Assembly (NCBI RefSeq): GCF_015277815.1
Contig: NZ_CP063813.1
Span: forward strand, 1,612,001 to 1,676,000
Reading direction: 5' to 3'
DNA from: Microbacterium atlanticum
GTDB taxonomy: Bacteria > Actinomycetota > Actinomycetes > Actinomycetales > Microbacteriaceae
DNA length: 64,000 nucleotides
The stretch's first letter is position 1; each line of letters starts with the position of its first letter. The position numbers were made by a program, and so were the translations under genes. Under the pieces are notes generated by a model that was not told where the DNA came from, did not search any database, and was given only the letters and a program-made list of their open reading frames with translations. Below are positions 45,996 through 54,370 of this stretch, piece by piece.

Positions 45996-47182
45996 GCACA
46001 CCCGAGCACCCGGCAACACCAGCCCTCACGCGTAAGCAGATGCGCGAGCTGCGCAACACGGGGTCGACCCCCGTGATCACCGGCGCCCAGGCCGCGACCG
46101 ATGAGTCCGCCCAGTCGACCGAGCCCGAGCAGCCCGTTCCGTCCACGCCGCCCGCAGCACCCGAGCCGGCCGCGGCGCCGTTCCCGCGACCGGCCGACCC
46201 GGTGGTGGTGCCCCCGCCTCCCGTCGCCGACTCGGCGGTCGATCTCGGCGTCTCGCCTCTCACCCGACGCCAGGCCCGGCAGCAGGAGCGCATCCGCACC
46301 GCCTCGGTGCCGGTCATCACACCCGAGGTCGTCGCGGCGCACGCCGCGGCTGCCCCCGGCCACTCCCCGGCACTTGCGTTTCCCGTCGACGCTCCACCGG
46401 TCCCCGACGAGTCCTTCGCCGAGGCGGAGCGCCCGATCTTCACGGCCCCGGGCGCCGCGTCGGCCGAGGCGACCGACAGCGGCGTGCATGCCCTGTTCGG
46501 GCTCTCGCGCGACACCGAGGCCGGGGTTGCGGAGCGCGACGGCGACGCGGAATCGTCGGACGCGTCCGCAGCCGCCGCACCCGTCCTCGCTCCGGAGCAG
46601 TCGGAGGACGCCCACGACGAGGAGATTCCCGCGCCGGCGGCTGCCGATGACTCGGCCGGGAGCGACCGGCCCGCCTCGGTGGTGAATCCGAGCCTGGGCG
46701 CGCAGCTGCTCGATGCCGACCCCGCGGCATCCGCACCGCAGGCTGTGGAGTTTCCGCCCTCGTTCGATCAGCTGCTGTCGCGCACCACCGGCGCTACGGT
46801 CATCCCGAACACGCTCATCGTCTCGCAGGCGCCGGAGATGTCGCCGCTGGTGGCGCCGGTGACCGCGACCGGCGAAGTCATCGTCACGGGTACCTACAGC
46901 CTGCCCGAGGGTCTCGGCTCGACCGGTCATGCGAAGGGGACCGCCGACGGCAAGGAGATCGACGCGACGCTCATCGACGGCGAACTGCCTCGGCACTCCT
47001 CGCCGACGCCGATCGCCGCCAGCGCCGCCGTCAGCACGTCCAAGATGCCGGGCGACGTCATCAAACCGCCGGCGCCGGAGAAGGGCGGCAGGCTCATGAT
47101 GACACTCGCCGTCACCGCGGGGGTCCTCGCCCTCGCGCTCGTGGGCGTGCTCATCCTCGCGTTCGTGACGGGGGTCTTCTGA
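45992..47182 (+). CDS. Pro/Ala-rich repeat protein with C-terminal membrane anchor
   Basis: 396 residues. Mostly low-complexity (Pro, Ala, Glu) and predicted disordered, ending in one membrane helix (about 372-394) with almost no residues after it. This gives a C-terminally anchored protein whose long N-terminal part faces the cytoplasm. Two copies of a 20-residue module, [19 protein letters not shown] (12-30) and [21 protein letters not shown] (90-110), stand out. The ATG overlaps the nadD stop and the stop overlaps the rsfS ATG, so it is part of the nadD-rsfS operon. No family recognised. Confidence 0.8.
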   Translation: MSTPEHPATPALTRKQMRELRNTGSTPVITGAQAATDESAQSTEPEQPVPSTPPAAPEPAAAPFPRPADPVVVPPPPVADSAVDLGVSPLTRRQARQQERIRTASVPVITPEVVAAHAAAAPGHSPALAFPVDAPPVPDESFAEAERPIFTAPGAASAEATDSGVHALFGLSRDTEAGVAERDGDAESSDASAAAAPVLAPEQSEDAHDEEIPAPAAADDSAGSDRPASVVNPSLGAQLLDADPAASAPQAVEFPPSFDQLLSRTTGATVIPNTLIVSQAPEMSPLVAPVTATGEVIVTGTYSLPEGLGSTGHAKGTADGKEIDATLIDGELPRHSSPTPIAASAAVSTSKMPGDVIKPPAPEKGGRLMMTLAVTAGVLALALVGVLILAFVTGVF

Positions 47183-47562
47183 TGGTCGCGAGCCCGCAGT
47201 CGCACGCCATGCTCCAGGTCGCCGCCGCGGCAGCGGACGCGAAAGGCGGCGAGGACCTCGTCGCGCTGGACGTGTCCGGCCCGCTTCCGCTCGTGGACAT
47301 CTTCCTGCTGGTCACGGGCCGCAGCGAGCGCAATGTCGCGGCCATCGCCGACGAGATCGAGGACAAGCTCCTGGAGGCGGGGTACAAGCGGCTTCGCCGC
47401 GAGGGCCGCCAGGAATCGCGCTGGGTGCTGATCGACTTCGGCGACCTGGTGGTGCACGTCTTCCATGAGCAGGAGCGCGTCTACTACGGACTCGAGCGCC
47501 TGTGGAAGGACTGCCCCGTGGTTCCCGTGACGCTTCCCGCGTCCGCCGCCGCCGAGGAGTGA
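47182..47562 (+). CDS. rsfS: Ribosome silencing factor RsfS
   Basis: 126 residues. Binds L14 on the 50S subunit and blocks subunit joining under starvation. ALDVSGPLPLVDIFLLVTGRSERNVAAIADEIED, then SRWVLIDFGDLVVHVFHEQERVYYGLERLW, are the conserved parts. The usual Cys or Thr-Ser variant is not critical. The ATG overlaps the previous stop (TGATG). Its position after nadD is conserved in bacteria. Confidence 0.95.
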   Translation: MVASPQSHAMLQVAAAAADAKGGEDLVALDVSGPLPLVDIFLLVTGRSERNVAAIADEIEDKLLEAGYKRLRREGRQESRWVLIDFGDLVVHVFHEQERVYYGLERLWKDCPVVPVTLPASAAAEE

Positions 47563-47592
47563 CAGTGGTTCGGAGGACCTGGAGGAGTGTTG

Positions 47593-47598
47593 TAAGCT
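47593..47598 (+). promoter_or_regulatory. -10 box TAAGCT of tRNA-Ala
   Basis: TAAGCT ends 32 bases before the mature tRNA-Ala 5' end. Confidence 0.4.
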
Positions 47599-47630
47599 AG
47601 ACGAGTTGCCCGCGGGAGCGGGAAACATCC

Positions 47631-47706
47631 GGGCCTGTGGCGCAGCTGGTAGCGCACCTGCATGGCATGCAGGGGGTCAGGGGTTCGAGTCCCCTCAGGT
47701 CCACCA
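47631..47706 (+). tRNA. tRNA-Ala (anticodon GGC), CCA encoded
   Basis: Cloverleaf with acceptor stem GGGCCTG/CAGGTCC (one G-U pair), anticodon arm CCTGC-ATGGCAT-GCAGG giving GGC, and T arm GGTTCGAGTCC. The discriminator is A at 47703, and unlike the other two tRNAs here CCA is encoded (47704-47706). Confidence 0.95.
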
Positions 47707-47707
47707 A

Positions 47708-47733
47708 GAAGGCCGCCCTTCCCGGCGGCCTTC
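47708..47733 (+). terminator. Terminator after tRNA-Ala
   Basis: A perfect 10-bp stem, GAAGGCCGCC with GGCGGCCTTC, and a 6-base loop, beginning 1 base after the encoded CCA. Confidence 0.8.
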
Positions 47734-47793
47734 GCCCATTCCCGGCGATGTCGGCCGTTGCGCCCGCGCGCCTCGTCGGCAAAGGTGGGACGC

Positions 47794-48285
47794 ATGAGCG
47801 GCGTGACTCCCTTCCTCTGGTTCGACGATTCCGCCGAGGAGGCTGTCGCCTTCTATACCGCGCTCATCGCCGGCTCGGAGATCGTTTCGATGAGCAGGTA
47901 CCCCGACGAGGTGCCGGGCATGGGCGGCAAGGTGATGCACGTCCACTTCCGCCTCGCCGGCCGCGATTACTACGGCATGGACGCAGGGCCGCAGTTCCCG
48001 TTCACCGAGGCCGTCTCGCTCTACGTCTCGTGTGCCGATCAGGAAGAGGTCGACACCTACTGGGACGCGCTCACCGCCGACGGCGGACAGGAGCAGCCCT
48101 GCGGCTGGCTGAAGGACCGGTGGGGGCTGTCGTGGCAGATCATCCCGGACCGCCTCGTCGAGCTCATCCGCCATCCCGACCCCGACGTCGCGCACCGCGC
48201 GGTGCAGGCGATGCTCCGGATGCGGCGCATCGATCTCGCCGGCCTCGAAGAGGCCGTTGCGGACACGGTCGCCGCTCCGGGATGA
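47794..48285 (+). CDS. VOC-superfamily protein (PhnB/3-dmu-9_3-mt-like)
   Basis: 163 residues. TPFLWFDDSAEEAVAFYTALIAGSEI, then a central PFTEAVSLYVSCADQEEVDTYWDAL and CGWLKDRWGLSWQIIP, are the pattern of the PhnB-like vicinal-oxygen-chelate family. These are metal-binding barrels of uncertain function; many members have no proven enzyme activity. Ribosome binding site AAAGGTGGG. Its stop overlaps the ATG of the next gene. Confidence 0.9.
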   Translation: MSGVTPFLWFDDSAEEAVAFYTALIAGSEIVSMSRYPDEVPGMGGKVMHVHFRLAGRDYYGMDAGPQFPFTEAVSLYVSCADQEEVDTYWDALTADGGQEQPCGWLKDRWGLSWQIIPDRLVELIRHPDPDVAHRAVQAMLRMRRIDLAGLEEAVADTVAAPG

Positions 48286-49421
48286 GCCGCCTCGCCGTCG
48301 GGGGAGCGGCAGCGGCCCTGCTGCTGGCAGCGGCGGCGCTGTCGGGCTGCAGCGCGCCTCCGCCGGGGGCCGCGCCGTCGCCCCAGGCCCCCACGCTCGG
48401 GCCCAGCCCCACGGTGCACGCGGAAGCGTGGTGGCGCGCCGGGGCGGCGAGCGGCACCCTGGCGTCGGGCCTTTCGTCGCCGTGGTCGGTGGTGCCACTG
48501 GCCGGAGGCGGCGCGCTGATCTCGCAGCGGGACGATGGAGCGGTGCTCGAGGTGACCGCAGGCGGCGACGTGCGCAGGGTGGACACCATCCCGGGCGTCG
48601 TCTCGGGAGGAGAGTCCGGTCTGCACGGTCTCGCGCTGCGCGAGGAGAGCGGGACGCGCCTGCTGTACGCGTACTTCGGAGCGGCGGAGGACAACCGCGT
48701 GGTCAGGATGCCGCTGCTCGGCGAACCCGGTTCGTACGCACTCGGACCTGCCGAGGTGGTGGTGGCCGGGATCCCGCGGGCGAGCACGCACGACGGCGGA
48801 CGGCTCGCCTTCGGTCCTGACGGGCATCTCTACATCACCACCGGCGACGCGCAGCAGCGCGATGCGGCACAGGACCCCGCGATTCTCGGCGGCAAGATCC
48901 TGCGCGTCACCCCGGAGGGCGAACCCGCGCCGGGGAACCCGTGGGGCACGGAGGTGTACTCGATCGGGCACCGCAACGTCCAGGGAATCGCCTGGACGGC
49001 CGATGGGACTCTGTGGGCGAGCGAGTTCGGGCAGAACACGTGGGATGAGCTCAACCGCATCGAGGCCGGTGGCAACTACGGCTGGCCCGTCGTAGAGGGG
49101 GCGGCCGGCCGGGAGGATTTCATCGAGCCGGTCGTGACCTGGGCGACGAGCGAGGCGAGCCCGAGCGGCATCGCCGCATACGGCGACACGGTCTTCGTCG
49201 CCGGTCTGCGCGGCGAGCGGCTCTGGCAGGTCGACACGACGGACGGTGAGCTGGTCCGGAGCCCGGTGGCCGCCCTCGACGGCGCACACGGTCGGCTGCG
49301 CGACGTCGTCGCGGTCTCCGACGGCTCCCTCTGGGTGCTCACCGGCAACACCGACGGCCGTGGGGCACCCCGCGCGGACGATGACCGCCTGCTTCGGGTG
49401 GAGCTCACGCCCGCGACGTGA
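48282..49421 (+). CDS. PQQ-type glucose/sorbosone dehydrogenase lipoprotein
   Basis: 379 residues. Signal peptide with lipobox LSGC (Cys23) and a Pro/Ser-rich linker. The GSDH beta-propeller follows: LSSPWSVVPLAGGGALISQR, GLHGLALRE, DGGRLAFGPDGHLYITTGDA, GHRNVQGIAWTADGTLWASEFG and NYGWPVVEG. These match the soluble-GDH/Yli family, which oxidises aldose sugars, usually with PQQ. Whether this host makes PQQ is not shown here. Coupled by overlap to the VOC gene. Confidence 0.9.
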   Translation: MSRLAVGGAAAALLLAAAALSGCSAPPPGAAPSPQAPTLGPSPTVHAEAWWRAGAASGTLASGLSSPWSVVPLAGGGALISQRDDGAVLEVTAGGDVRRVDTIPGVVSGGESGLHGLALREESGTRLLYAYFGAAEDNRVVRMPLLGEPGSYALGPAEVVVAGIPRASTHDGGRLAFGPDGHLYITTGDAQQRDAAQDPAILGGKILRVTPEGEPAPGNPWGTEVYSIGHRNVQGIAWTADGTLWASEFGQNTWDELNRIEAGGNYGWPVVEGAAGREDFIEPVVTWATSEASPSGIAAYGDTVFVAGLRGERLWQVDTTDGELVRSPVAALDGAHGRLRDVVAVSDGSLWVLTGNTDGRGAPRADDDRLLRVELTPAT

Positions 49422-49446
49422 CGCGCCCGCGGTCGGTGCGGCGCGC

Positions 49447-49452
49447 TACGGT
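49447..49452 (+). promoter_or_regulatory. -10 box TACGGT, leaderless start of the metallopeptidase
   Basis: TACGGT ends 6 nt before the GTG at 49459. Confidence 0.5.
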
Positions 49453-49458
49453 GAGAGC

Positions 49459-50544
49459 GTGAGCTCGCAGCCGCGCTGTCCGCATTGCCGCCATTTCGTC
49501 TACCTCGACACGCTGCGGTGCCCCAACTGCGAGGGGGAGATCGCGTATCACCTCCTGACTCGGCAGTTCTACGGCATCCGTCACGGTCAGGTGGGCATCG
49601 ACGGCGAGACCTGGTACACCTGCTCGAACCGCGACTGGGCCTGCAACTGGCTCGTGTGGGAGAACGCGCCGGCCGGCCGCTGCTTCTCGTGTCGGCTGAC
49701 CCGCCGGCGGCCTGCCGCAGACGACACGGTCGCCCTCGAGAAGCTCGCCAAGACGGAGGAGGCCAAGCGCCGCCTCGTGCTGCAGCTGGCCGATCTGGGC
49801 CTGCCGATCGTCGGATGGGATGTGCGCACCGGAGGCCTGGGCTTCGACCTCATCTCGAGCCTCTCCGACGGCAAGCCGGTGACCATCGGCCACGCCAACG
49901 GCATCATCACGATCGATCTGGCCGAGAGCCTGGACGACCGCCGCGAAGCCCTGCGGGTCCGCCTCGGCGAGCCGTACCGGACGATCCTCGGCCACCTCCG
50001 GCACGAGGTCGGCCACTACTTCCAGAACGTCCTCCTGACGGACGACGCGCTGTGGGCGGAATGCCGCGAGCTCTTCGGCGACGAGCGCGTGAGCTACCGC
50101 GACGCGCTGACCGCGTACTACAAGATGGGTGCGCCCTCGGGATGGCAGGAGTCCTTCATCTCGGAGTACGCCACCATGCATCCGTGGGAGGACTTCGCGG
50201 AGACCTTCGCCCACTACCTGCACATCACGGGCACGCTGCAGACCGCCGCGGTGATCGGCATCCGCCTGGACGCGACCGTGAGCAACCTGCGCGACACCGA
50301 TGTCGTCCCGCTCGCGTCCTACGAGCGTGAGCCGATCCAGCGCCTGCTCACGGATTGGGAATGGCTGTCGCAGGGCTTCAACCGCATCAACCGCTCCATG
50401 GGTTTCGGAGATCTGTATCCGTTCACGATCGTCTCCCCGGTGCGCCACAAGCTGGCCTTCGTCCACGACATCGTCACGCGCGCCCCGCTCACGCCAGAGC
50501 AGCAGTATGCGCTCGCGGTGCCGGCCGAGACGGAGCGGGCATGA
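49459..50544 (+). CDS. Zinc-binding metallopeptidase with zinc ribbons (Zn_peptidase_2-like)
   Basis: 361 residues. An N-terminal zinc ribbon (Cys7-x2-Cys10, Cys21-x2-Cys24) is followed by a second cysteine cluster (WYTCSNRDWAC ... GRCFSC). The catalytic segment is LRHEVGHYFQNVL with HEVGH at about 184-188; a further metal-ligand region is WEDFAETFAHYLHITGTL. This matches the 'putative zinc-binding metallopeptidase' family of unknown substrate. The leaderless GTG is preferred over the open frame to 49246, which lies inside the sugar dehydrogenase. It overlaps the AidB-like gene by 4 bases. Confidence 0.88.
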   Translation: MSSQPRCPHCRHFVYLDTLRCPNCEGEIAYHLLTRQFYGIRHGQVGIDGETWYTCSNRDWACNWLVWENAPAGRCFSCRLTRRRPAADDTVALEKLAKTEEAKRRLVLQLADLGLPIVGWDVRTGGLGFDLISSLSDGKPVTIGHANGIITIDLAESLDDRREALRVRLGEPYRTILGHLRHEVGHYFQNVLLTDDALWAECRELFGDERVSYRDALTAYYKMGAPSGWQESFISEYATMHPWEDFAETFAHYLHITGTLQTAAVIGIRLDATVSNLRDTDVVPLASYEREPIQRLLTDWEWLSQGFNRINRSMGFGDLYPFTIVSPVRHKLAFVHDIVTRAPLTPEQQYALAVPAETERA

Positions 50545-52220
50545 CGTCGTTCGCCCGCGGCGATCGCGTGATCGGCGCGGCGACGCACCACGTGGAGAAC
50601 CAGCCGCCGTGGCGCGTCGACGTGAACGAGTACGAGCTCAACCGCCCCCTCGCCGAGGCAGTGGGGGCGTTCGGTGCGGCGTGGGCGCACGACGACCTCC
50701 GGGAGGCCGGCGAGGTGGTCGGCTCCGCCTCCTTCCAGCGCGATGCCCAGCTGGCAGACACCCACCCTCCGGTCGCGCACTCGCACGACCGCTGGGGCTT
50801 CCGACTGGATGAGGTCGAGTACGACCCGTCGTACCACCGCGTGATCGGCGAGGCGATCGCCCGCGGCGCCCACACGTCCGCCTGGGCCATTCCTCGTGCG
50901 GGCGCGACCGTCGCCCGCGCGGCGATGTTCATGCTCTTCGCGCAGGTGGAGCCCGGGCACGCGTGTCCGGTGTCGATGACCCACGCGGCGGTGGCCTCGC
51001 TGGAGGGATCCGGCGCGATCGCGGAGGACTGGCTTCCCCGGCTGTACTCGCGCGAGTACGACCCTCGCCTCGTCGTCGAAGGCGGCAAGCGGAGCGCGCT
51101 GGTCGGTATGGCGATGACCGAGAAGCAGGGCGGGTCGGACGTCCGTGCCGGGACCACGGTGGGCGAGGCCATGGGCGGGCGCGCGTATCAGCTCACCGGG
51201 CACAAGTGGTTCTGCTCGGCGCCCATGTCGGACGCATTCCTCGTCCTCGCGCACACGCGGGACGGCGGCACCGAGCAGGGTCTGTCCTGTCTGTTCGTGC
51301 CGCGCATCCTCCCTCACGGCATCCGCAACGTCTTCCGCATCCAGCGCCTGAAGGACAAGCTCGGCAACCGCTCCAACGCATCCGCCGAGGTCGAGTTCGA
51401 CGGCACCGTCGGATTTCTGATCGGCGAACCCGGGCGGGGAGTCCGTGCGATCATCGAGATGGTCCAGCGCACCCGGCTGGACTGCGTGCTCGGCACCGCC
51501 GCCGGCATGCGCCAGTCGGTGGCGGAGGCGCTCTGGCACGCCCGCGAGCGTCGCGCTTTCGGCTCCGTGCTGGTCGACCAGCCGGCGATGACGGCAGTGC
51601 TCGCCGACCTCGCGCTGGAGTCGGAGGCGGCGATGCTGACCGGACTGCGACTGGCACAGCTGTTCGACGCCGCGGCTCCCGAGCGGGACGTCGCGCTGCG
51701 GCGGCTCGCGACACCCGTGTCGAAGTACTGGGTGTGCAAGCGCGGTCCGCAGCACGCCTACGAAGCGCTCGAGTGCCTCGGGGGGAACGGCTACACCGAA
51801 TCCTTCCCGCTGGCCCGCCGATACCGGGAGCAGCCGGTGATGGCGATCTGGGAGGGTTCCGGGAACGTGATCGCACTGGACGTGCTGCGCGCCCTTTCGC
51901 GCGACGGCGATTCGGCGGAGGCGTTCGCGGACGAGCTCAGCACGACCGGGGGAGCATCGGCCGTCCTCGATCGGCACGTCCAGAGCGCGCTGTCGCTGCT
52001 CCAGCGCCTCTCGCGGTCGGAGACCGCCGAAGCCGCACCGCACGCACGTCGGCTCAGCGAAGACCTCGCTCTGGCGCTGCAGGCGTCGTTGATGCTGCGT
52101 CACGCGCCATCCCGCGATGCCGAGGAGTTCATCGGAGCCCGCCTGGGCGACGACCGGCGGGCGCAGTTCGGGGTGCTGCCTGGGGGAGCGGATGCCTCGG
52201 CCATCGCCGCGCGCCACTGA
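50541..52220 (+). CDS. AidB-like acyl-CoA dehydrogenase-family protein
   Basis: 559 residues. An N-terminal extension (HHVENQPPWRVDVNEYELNRPLAEA) is followed by the acyl-CoA dehydrogenase core with AMTEKQGGSDVRAGTT, FCSAPMSDAFLVLAHT, FRIQRLKDKLGNRSNASAEV and the end motif YEALECLGGNGYTESFPLARRYREQPVMAIWEGSGNV. This is the AidB branch, flavoproteins linked in E. coli to the alkylation response and to DNA binding. The start overlaps the metallopeptidase stop (ATGA). Confidence 0.92.
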   Translation: MTSFARGDRVIGAATHHVENQPPWRVDVNEYELNRPLAEAVGAFGAAWAHDDLREAGEVVGSASFQRDAQLADTHPPVAHSHDRWGFRLDEVEYDPSYHRVIGEAIARGAHTSAWAIPRAGATVARAAMFMLFAQVEPGHACPVSMTHAAVASLEGSGAIAEDWLPRLYSREYDPRLVVEGGKRSALVGMAMTEKQGGSDVRAGTTVGEAMGGRAYQLTGHKWFCSAPMSDAFLVLAHTRDGGTEQGLSCLFVPRILPHGIRNVFRIQRLKDKLGNRSNASAEVEFDGTVGFLIGEPGRGVRAIIEMVQRTRLDCVLGTAAGMRQSVAEALWHARERRAFGSVLVDQPAMTAVLADLALESEAAMLTGLRLAQLFDAAAPERDVALRRLATPVSKYWVCKRGPQHAYEALECLGGNGYTESFPLARRYREQPVMAIWEGSGNVIALDVLRALSRDGDSAEAFADELSTTGGASAVLDRHVQSALSLLQRLSRSETAEAAPHARRLSEDLALALQASLMLRHAPSRDAEEFIGARLGDDRRAQFGVLPGGADASAIAARH

Positions 52221-52235
52221 CACCGGGCCCCCGCT

Positions 52236-52241
52236 TAGGCT
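52236..52241 (+). promoter_or_regulatory. -10 box TAGGCT, leaderless start of the GH3 lipoprotein
   Basis: TAGGCT ends 6 nt before the ATG at 52248, which selects the first of two adjacent ATG codons. Confidence 0.6.
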
Positions 52242-52247
52242 TGATGG

Positions 52248-53456
52248 ATGATGTCATCACGGCGGGCGACCTCGCTCGCCGCCGTCGTGGTCGCCGCGAT
52301 CGCATGCGCCTCCTGCGCGCCGATGTCCGCCGGTTCGCCGGCTCGCACCGCGTCGCCCCCCGCGGCGTCCGCGCCCTCGCCGACGCCGACGCCGGAGGTC
52401 GAGGTGAGTCCGGCCGAGGAGGCGGTCGCCGCGATGACGCTGCGGGAGCGGGCTGCCAGCGTCGTGATGGGGCATATCCCCACGACGGATCCCGCGGTAC
52501 TGCACTCGTACATGGCGGGCAGCGGAATCGGCGGGTTCCTGCTCATGGGGGCCAACGTGCCGGCGGACGAGGCCGCACTGCGACAGCTCACCGCGTCGCT
52601 CACCGTGGATCCCGCCCGCCCGCCCCTGGTCGCGGTGGACCAGGAGGGCGGCGACGTGGCGCGCCTGCACTGGGACGGCCTCCCGGCGCCGTACGAGCTC
52701 CAGCAGGCCGACCCGTCCGCGTCCGAAGCCGCGTACGCTGAGCGCGCCGCGCTGCTTTCCCGCAGCGGCGTCACCGTCAACTTCGGGATCGTGGCCGACG
52801 TCTCTGCGGACCCCGGCTCCTTCATCCACCGGCGGGTGCTCGGGACGACGCCGGACGCCGGAGCCGAGCGGGTCTCGGCCGCGGTCGCGGGCGAACGGGG
52901 CGTCGTCTTCTCGACCCTCAAGCACTTCCCCGGCCACGGTGCCGCACCCGGCGATTCCCATGCGACGATCCCGACGACCGGCATGACGCTCGACCAGTGG
53001 CGCGCTGCCGACGCCCTCCCGTTCGTGGCGGGCATCGACGCCGGCGCGGAGCTGCTCATGTTCGGGCACCTCGCGTACACCGCCGTCGATCCCGCCCCGG
53101 CCAGTCTCTCCGCCGCGTGGCATCGCATCGCCCGCGACGAGCTCGGCTTCGGCGGCGTCGCGGTCACCGACGACCTCGGCATGCTGCAGGCCTCCGGCAT
53201 CGACGCCTACCGCGACCCCGTCGCCACTGCGGTCGCGGCCCTCGCGGCGGGCAACGACATGGTGCTCACCGTGGTCCGCTCCACGGCCGACACCGCGCCG
53301 CAGACCGTCGATGGCATCGTGGCCGCCGTCGAGTCGGGCGCCCTTCCCGCCGAACGTCTGGACGAGGCGGCGGAGCGCGTGACCGAGCTGCGTCTGGCGA
53401 TCGCCGAGGCGGGAAGCGGGACGCTGCCGTGCACGACGTGCGAACCCGCCGGCTGA
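52248..53456 (+). CDS. GH3-family beta-N-acetylhexosaminidase-like lipoprotein (NagZ type)
   Basis: 402 residues. Lipoprotein signal (Cys20 or Cys23 as acylated residue) and an Ala/Pro-rich linker. The glycoside hydrolase family 3 barrel has VAVDQEGGDVARL, FSTLKHFPGHG and the Asp-His pair of NagZ enzymes in GDSHATIP, plus ELLMFGHLAY and TDDLGMLQA, where the nucleophile Asp lies in VTDDLG. Likely removes N-acetylglucosamine from peptidoglycan fragments outside the cell. Two bases separate its stop region from the convergent gene. Confidence 0.92.
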   Translation: MMSSRRATSLAAVVVAAIACASCAPMSAGSPARTASPPAASAPSPTPTPEVEVSPAEEAVAAMTLRERAASVVMGHIPTTDPAVLHSYMAGSGIGGFLLMGANVPADEAALRQLTASLTVDPARPPLVAVDQEGGDVARLHWDGLPAPYELQQADPSASEAAYAERAALLSRSGVTVNFGIVADVSADPGSFIHRRVLGTTPDAGAERVSAAVAGERGVVFSTLKHFPGHGAAPGDSHATIPTTGMTLDQWRAADALPFVAGIDAGAELLMFGHLAYTAVDPAPASLSAAWHRIARDELGFGGVAVTDDLGMLQASGIDAYRDPVATAVAALAAGNDMVLTVVRSTADTAPQTVDGIVAAVESGALPAERLDEAAERVTELRLAIAEAGSGTLPCTTCEPAG

Positions 53457-53457
53457 C

Positions 53458-54330
53458 TCACCCCGTCGCGGCCGCGAGCAGGCGGGTTCTGAGAACCTGC
53501 GCCCGCTCGGCGAAGCGCCGCTGCTCGCGGACGTAGGCGGCCTTCCCCTCCGGCGTCTCGATGCGCACCGCGTCGTAACCTCGGTCGCTGAGGTCGTAGG
53601 GGGACGCCCGCATGTCGAGCGTTCGGACGTCGCGGGCCAGCTCGAACGCGTCGAGCAGGAGCGCGCCCGGCACCAGCGGCCCGAGCTTCACCGCCCACTT
53701 GTAGAGGTCCATGCCGGCGTGCAGGCATCCCGGCTGCTCGAGATCCGGCTGCCGTTCGCGAGTGGGCGCTTCGCGATTGCGCGGAGCGGCGTCCGGAGTG
53801 AAGAACCGGAACGCGTCGAAGTGTGTGCAGCGCAGTTCATGCGCCTCCACGACGGCGTCGGTCCCGTCCCGCCCGAGGCGGAGGGGGACGGCATGCCGAT
53901 GCTCGGCCTGGCGGTAGACCATCGCCCACTCGTGCAGACCGAAGCAGCCGAAGCCCGGCGCCCGTGCCGCCGTCGCCCGCAGGATGCGCGCCACCGTGCC
54001 GATCAGGGCGCCGCGCTCCGCGCGGAACGCCTCGGCGTCGACGGCGATCGCACCGGGGGTGCCGCCGGCGCGGTACCAGCGCCACGATGCGCGCGCGTCG
54101 GCGGCGGCATCCGCCAACTCCACTCCCACTCCCGGATGCCACCGACGCAGGACCGCCGGCTTGTACGAGTAGTACGTGAACAGGAAATCCTCGACCGGGT
54201 GCGCCTCGCGGCGCGCCTGACGCGCACGGTGCGCGGCGGTGAGCTCGTCTGCCCGCGCTTCGTGTGCCGCCTCGCGCGCACGCCACACCGCTGCCGGCAG
54301 CACCGGGGCGGCGGGGGGTGCGGTGGTCAC
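53458..54330 (-). CDS. Putative 3-methyladenine DNA glycosylase
   Basis: 290 residues. VEDFLFTYYSYKPAVLRRWHPGVG, FGCFGLHEWAMVYR and the late LHAGMDLYKWAVKLGPLVPGALLLDAFELARDVRTLDMRASPYDL match an actinobacterial family that is commonly named 3-methyladenine DNA glycosylase; I recognise the family but not a proven catalytic motif. The GTG start at 54330 is supported by a TATCCT box 6 nt upstream. It lies downstream of the YedK-like gene on the same strand and near the AidB-like gene. Confidence 0.65.
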   Translation of the reverse strand: MTTAPPAAPVLPAAVWRAREAAHEARADELTAAHRARQARREAHPVEDFLFTYYSYKPAVLRRWHPGVGVELADAAADARASWRWYRAGGTPGAIAVDAEAFRAERGALIGTVARILRATAARAPGFGCFGLHEWAMVYRQAEHRHAVPLRLGRDGTDAVVEAHELRCTHFDAFRFFTPDAAPRNREAPTRERQPDLEQPGCLHAGMDLYKWAVKLGPLVPGALLLDAFELARDVRTLDMRASPYDLSDRGYDAVRIETPEGKAAYVREQRRFAERAQVLRTRLLAAATG

Positions 54331-54336
54331 CGTTCG

Positions 54337-54342
54337 AGGATA
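54337..54342 (-). promoter_or_regulatory. -10 box TATCCT, leaderless start of the putative glycosylase
   Basis: TATCCT on the minus strand ends 6 nt before the GTG at 54330. Confidence 0.55.
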
Positions 54343-54370
54343 CGTGGGCACCACGGCGCTGCAGCCGCGA

